From positions 26,938,617 to 27,002,616 of the forward strand of contig OZ022238.1 in assembly GCA_963978895.1 (NCBI GenBank): DNA of 64,000 nt. Direction: 5' to 3'. The notes beneath the pieces were generated by a model, which was given only the letters and a program-made list of their open reading frames with translations, was not told the DNA's origin and searched no databases. Source of the stretch: Erpobdella octoculata. Taxonomy: Eukaryota; Annelida; Clitellata; Hirudinida; Erpobdellidae. Shown piece by piece: positions 60,304 to 64,000 of this stretch. Within the stretch, counting starts at the first letter, position 1. The number at the start of each line of letters is the position of its first letter. The position numbers and the translations under genes were made by a program.

Positions 60304-61485
60304 ATTCACAAATCAATTTGTCCAGCCAGAGGGAAGACTTGTCACAATTGCAAGAAGAAGAACCACTTCGCAAGTGTGTGTCGGTCTCCAAAGGAAGCAA
60401 ATTTTGTTGAAACTGAAACTGAGAAGGTTATTGAAATTAATTCTTTTGATTCTGTTAATAAATCTCTCAGATGGTCGTGTGTGTTTAGTGTTGTTAATGG
60501 ACCACCAATAGAGTTCAAATTGGACACAGGTGCAGATATAAATACCATTAGTCACATAGAACTTAAGAAATTGAAGCATTTTAGTCTAAGAAAGACATCT
60601 GTTGTTTTGAAACCTTATGGGGTTTACAAATATTTAAAGCCATTGGGAGTTGTTGAACTGAATTTATTGCATCCATGCAACAATCAGTTACTTCAAGGTG
60701 ATTTCTATGTTGTGAATGGCAAATCAGAACCTCTCCTAGGTAAACATTTTTGTGAAAAGTACAAATTAGTAACTCTGAACATACCAGAAAGAAAATTGTC
60801 TCAGAATTTGTTCCAGACTGACATCCATCAACTTCATGAGGAAACGGTTGCCAAACAGGTTTCTCACCTAACAAAGAATGTGCTCAAGAAAGCTGAAGAA
60901 TCAAAGACGGACCAGCAACGGGCTTTATTAAGTTTACGAAACACTCCAATTTCAGGTATGCATGTTTCGCCATCTCAACTCTTGTTCAGCAGACGTTTGA
61001 GAGATGCTCTTCCAATTGTGACCAGAAAGCTGAAACCTGAAGTCATTAGAGATGCTAAGGAGCGTTTAACTCAATGCCAACAGAAAACCAAGGTTTTTCA
61101 CGATGCTCGTCATTCCACACAACATCAGCTTCTTGTTCCAGATACACCAGTCAGATTCCGCATCAATAATAGTTGGAGACAAGGAAAAATCAAATCGGTC
61201 AATAATCCTAGAAGATACACAATAGTCACAGCTGATGGGCATGAATTTATCAGAAACAGAAGGTTTATTTTTCCAACTAAAGAGTATTTTTCAGGTAATT
61301 TACATTTGGCACAAATTCCAACACAATGCACCAGTGAAGACAAGCAGATGACTCCAGACGTTGAAGGCTCTACAGTTCCACCAGCTCCTGCCATTTCTGT
61401 TCCTGAGCCACCTGTTCCAGGATGTTCCAGGGAAACCAGACATGGACGTCAAATTAGACCTCCCAAGCGCTATGGGTTTGACTAG
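60304..61485 (+). pseudogene. Protease joined to integrase C-terminus, polymerase deleted
   Basis: In frame with gag after its TAA. An aspartic protease has its active site LDTGAD at about 60520-60537 and the family block EPLLGKHFCEKYKL near 60730. Between about 60800 and 60900 the sequence jumps to the integrase C-terminal region: LLSLRNTPISGMHVSPSQLL, then PVRFRINNSWRQGKI and HEFIRNRRFI. It ends RQIRPPKRYGFD. Reverse transcriptase, RNase H and the DDE core are missing, so this copy could move only with proteins from a complete relative. Confidence 0.9.
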
Positions 61486-61498
61486 CTTGGGAGGGAGG

Positions 61499-61769
61499 TG
61501 TAATATTGTTACATATTATATTGTTAAATATTATATATTAATATTTATATTAATTAGATTTGTCTATGTTTATTATTATCAGCGTATTTCTTATCTTTGG
61601 TTGTACAGCTGATTAGCATGGTTGTGTTAATCAAGATCATTAAACACACAGTCTGGTCTGGTGTCAAGTTCTCATTGTTCTCGCTCGTTCTGTACTCGCG
61701 ATTGTTTTAGTATTGTTTGTATATCGTTGTCAGCGGACTTTGTTTGTCTAATAAACTCGAAACACGACA
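61499..61769 (+). repeat. 3' LTR
   Basis: 271 bp, same sequence as the 5' LTR by eye, followed by the gtaat target duplication. Confidence 0.95.
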
Positions 61770-61774
61770 GTAAT

Positions 61775-62109
61775 TGCTTTAATAAACAATATAAGGGAGC
61801 AAAACATTCATTTTATTTGTAAATACTTAATTAATGAGTTTTTCAGCAAAGTTTATTTGCCGCCAGGGCTATATTTAGCAACACTGTCGTAAGGCGTTTT
61901 GGCTGAGCAGCCCTATTACTGCCTAAATAATTTAATGTGAGCCTCAAACTCATGTTGAAAAGTTTAAAAAATAGTTTTTGTTTAAGTTTTAAGTTCGCAA
62001 AGATGAAATGTAGAATTTCTGACTTTGTTTCTAGCTTCGTTGAATGCTAGGAAAGCGGTAGCACAAAAATTAAAAAAAAATTAATTGATACATTTTTAAA
62101 GACAATTTA
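61775..62109. other. No gene seen
   Basis: Continuation of the pre-insertion locus upstream of the hAT transposase relic. No exon, RNA gene or complete repeat recognised. Confidence 0.4.
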
Positions 62110-62830
62110 AACAAGTAAATTAAAAACGAATTTTTAAAACCAATGCTCTTATATGTAATTAAAACACAAATTTTGCAATCAATTTTTTCTTATATTACTT
62201 TTTTATTTTATGTTAAAGTCGAAATATCTTAATTATATCGAAATATCGAAATTAATTAAAATTATCTAAATTAATTGACTTATTGTAAAACTAATAATTG
62301 AATATTGCATTGTCTTCTATTTTGAGCATGTATGCAAAATTTGAAAAAATCTATCATCAGGAAGTGACTCAAAAATTGATTGCAAGATTTGAAACAGACA
62401 GAGAAACAGAGACGACGAGTTAATAAAAGCATTGGTAATAATAATAAAAATATCATCAAAAAGCATCGAATTTAAATATCTCAACTATTTTCAAGAAAAT
62501 TTCGTACACGCTTGAGAATCGCGGTCAGTGAGTGTGGTTCGTGTTAACTTGGTAAAATAGTCTGCCAGTCGGTTAGCGTTTTGTGGTCAAGAAAACCCTC
62601 AAGAAACCCCTCGATAAAATCCTCAAGAAAATTAACTAAATTAATTGACTTATTGTAAAACTAATAATTGAATATTGCATTGTCTTCTATCTTGAGCATG
62701 TATGCAAAATTTGAAAAAAATCTATCATCAGGAAGTGACTCAAAAATTGATTGCAAGATTTGAAACAGACAGAGAAACAGACAGACAGAGAAACAGAGCC
62801 GACGAGTTAATAAAAGCATTGGTAACAAAA
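62110..62830 (-). repeat. Inverted copy of the 49960-50800 unit
   Basis: Reverse complement of the left block: TCACTGACCGCGATTCTCAA and CGTCGTCTCTGTTTCTCTGT on the minus strand match 50330-50470. Sub-blocks appear in the reversed order. Confidence 0.85.
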
Positions 62831-63139
62831 AACATAATATGCAAACAACTAAACAACCATTTAATCGTACAATTTATTTTCACAAAGATATTTAGATTTT
62901 AAGATCATGAATCGCAATATCAGTTCAGCCTTGTTAAAGCATCCAAAAAGTGAGTTTGTGGGAATAGAATACGCCTTAGTTATAGAATAGAGCCGGGCAT
63001 AGCAAGAACCTTCACATCATATCACATGCAGCCCATTGCTACACAAACCTCAAGTCATTGGTTTGTATATAAATCAACTAGCAGTGCCCGTAGCGGCTTC
63101 GCTCGCATGAAATTTGAGAATTTGAACCATGCATACATC

Positions 63140-63460
63140 GTAGAGTACTGCACGGATCAATTTTTTAGGTCTCAGCTCGGCCCGTCGACAACTTGGCCCA
63201 ACCCGTTTCAAAAACCGAAATTCCTGGCCCGGCACGGCCCGTCTAATATGGGCCCGGCCCGTTTTTACAGGCCTAGAAGTTCTATATACTTGATGAAAAA
63301 CTTCGGCCCGTCCCACCTTGACTTCACGTTTAGCCTGAACACCCTAAAATCACTAAAATGTCTATATACTTGGTTAAAAATCTCGGCCCGTTCCACCTTG
63401 ATTTGAGGTTTGGGCAGGGCCGTATGAAGACCCTGAAATAACGGCTTGGCCCGTCCGTCC
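63140..63460 (-). repeat. GC-rich GGCCCGG-motif repeat, inverted copy of 51700-52030
   Basis: Contains GGCCCGGCACGGCCCGT and CGGCCCGTCCCACCTTGACT, the reverse of phrases at 51790-51890. A duplication within it (63290-63320 and 63362-63400) repeats CTATATACTTG followed by a CGGCCCGT.CCACCTTGA phrase. Confidence 0.75.
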
Positions 63461-63489
63461 GGTGATAAACTGAACTCATTTACTTTTAA

Positions 63490-64000
63490 CCGGCACAAAA
63501 CCTCAAAATACTATTTTTCACATCTGTAGCACTTACAGTTTTTGAGTAGCAGTTATTTTAAAATAAAATAACCTTTTTTCTACCTCACATTTGAGGTCCT
63601 GGAACTGGAAACCAAATTTTCAAAAAATGGTAAAACACGTATATCATTATTTCTGGAGTAGAAACCAAATACTAATTTTTACTACTGTAGCATCTACTGT
63701 TTTCGAGTAGCAGTTACATTAAAAACCAAATAATCTTATTCTCCACCCCACATTTGAGGTCCTAAAAACCAAATTTTAAAAAAATGGTAAAACACGTATA
63801 TCTTTATTTTTAGAATAGAAACTAAATAATAATTTTTACATCTTTGGTATTTACAGTTTTTGAGTAGCAGTTACTTTAAAAAACAAATAACCCTATTTTC
63901 CACCCCACATTTGAAGTCCTGGAAACCAAATTTTCAAAAAATGCTAAAACACGTATTTCATTATTTTTGGAGTAGAAACTAAATACTAATTTTCACTCCT
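63490..64000 (-). repeat. ~160-bp satellite, inverted relative to 49.5-51.5 kb
   Basis: Monomers marked by GAGGTCCT...GGAAACCAAATTTT recur near 63596, 63759 and 63917, about 160 bp apart, and run off the window end. Same family as the left block, opposite strand. Confidence 0.85.

Larger units (their letters stand above)
59329..61769 (+). mobile_element. Gypsy-type LTR retrotransposon, internally deleted
   Basis: Two 271-bp LTRs (59329-59599, 61499-61769) start TGTAATATTG and end ACACGACA; I see no difference between them. The flanks gtaat at 59324-59328 and 61770-61774 are a 5-bp duplication. A putative primer-binding site TGGCGCAGTCGACAGG starts at 59600, and a purine tract GGGAGGGAGG precedes the 3' LTR. 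The coding region has gag, protease and the integrase C-terminus; reverse transcriptase, RNase H and the integrase catalytic core are absent. A young, non-autonomous insertion. Confidence 0.95.

Overview
This is a metazoan nuclear genome segment, not a prokaryote or organelle. The DNA is AT-rich. It holds four intron-containing animal genes in a dense mat of transposable elements. No clade marker is decisive. The tRNA-derived SINEs with a conserved central domain, the CR1-type LINE, the many hAT elements and the TTAGGG-like tract fit an invertebrate with vertebrate-type telomere repeats; I would not name a phylum. I modelled the genes exon by exon from splice sites, reading frame and family homology recalled from knowledge; no search was run.

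Layout. 1-6.1 kb: hAT relics, two hAT elements with 8-bp target duplications, a 261-bp MITE and a SINE. 6.66-11.48 kb: NFYA (+, 6 coding exons) with four CCAAT boxes upstream and a 951-bp MITE carrying a telomere-like tract in intron 1. 11.8-15.2 kb: a broken CR1 LINE (-) interrupted by a foldback-like element. 16.4-29.6 kb: CETN3 (centrin-3, -, 5 exons), whose introns are packed with transposons nested up to five levels. 33.0-40.6 kb: SSX2IP/ADIP-like gene (+, 12 exons), head-to-head with CETN3. 42.1-44.8 kb: SINE and an hAT copy split by a second foldback-like element. 45.4-48.5 kb: ZC3H3 (-, 9 exons), convergent with SSX2IP. 49-52 kb and 62.1-64 kb: two inverted blocks with a ~160-bp satellite and other repeats. 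Between them lie three hAT elements, one split by a Harbinger-like MITE, and a Gypsy-type LTR retrotransposon with apparently identical LTRs and a deleted polymerase region.

Most notable: three elements (13507-15165, 23203-26739, 42791-44197) have inverted arms built of degenerate ~14-16-bp tandem units behind an 11-nt cap starting GGT. Two have perfect 8-bp target duplications. One of them sits inside, and splits, the reading frame of an eroded transposon protein with a Ulp1-like cysteine protease and a PHD-like finger; removing the element and one duplication copy restores that frame.

CETN3 and SSX2IP both act at centrosomes or centriolar satellites, NFYA encodes the CCAAT-binding subunit of NF-Y, and ZC3H3 takes part in nuclear mRNA polyadenylation and export. 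There is no operon-like organisation.
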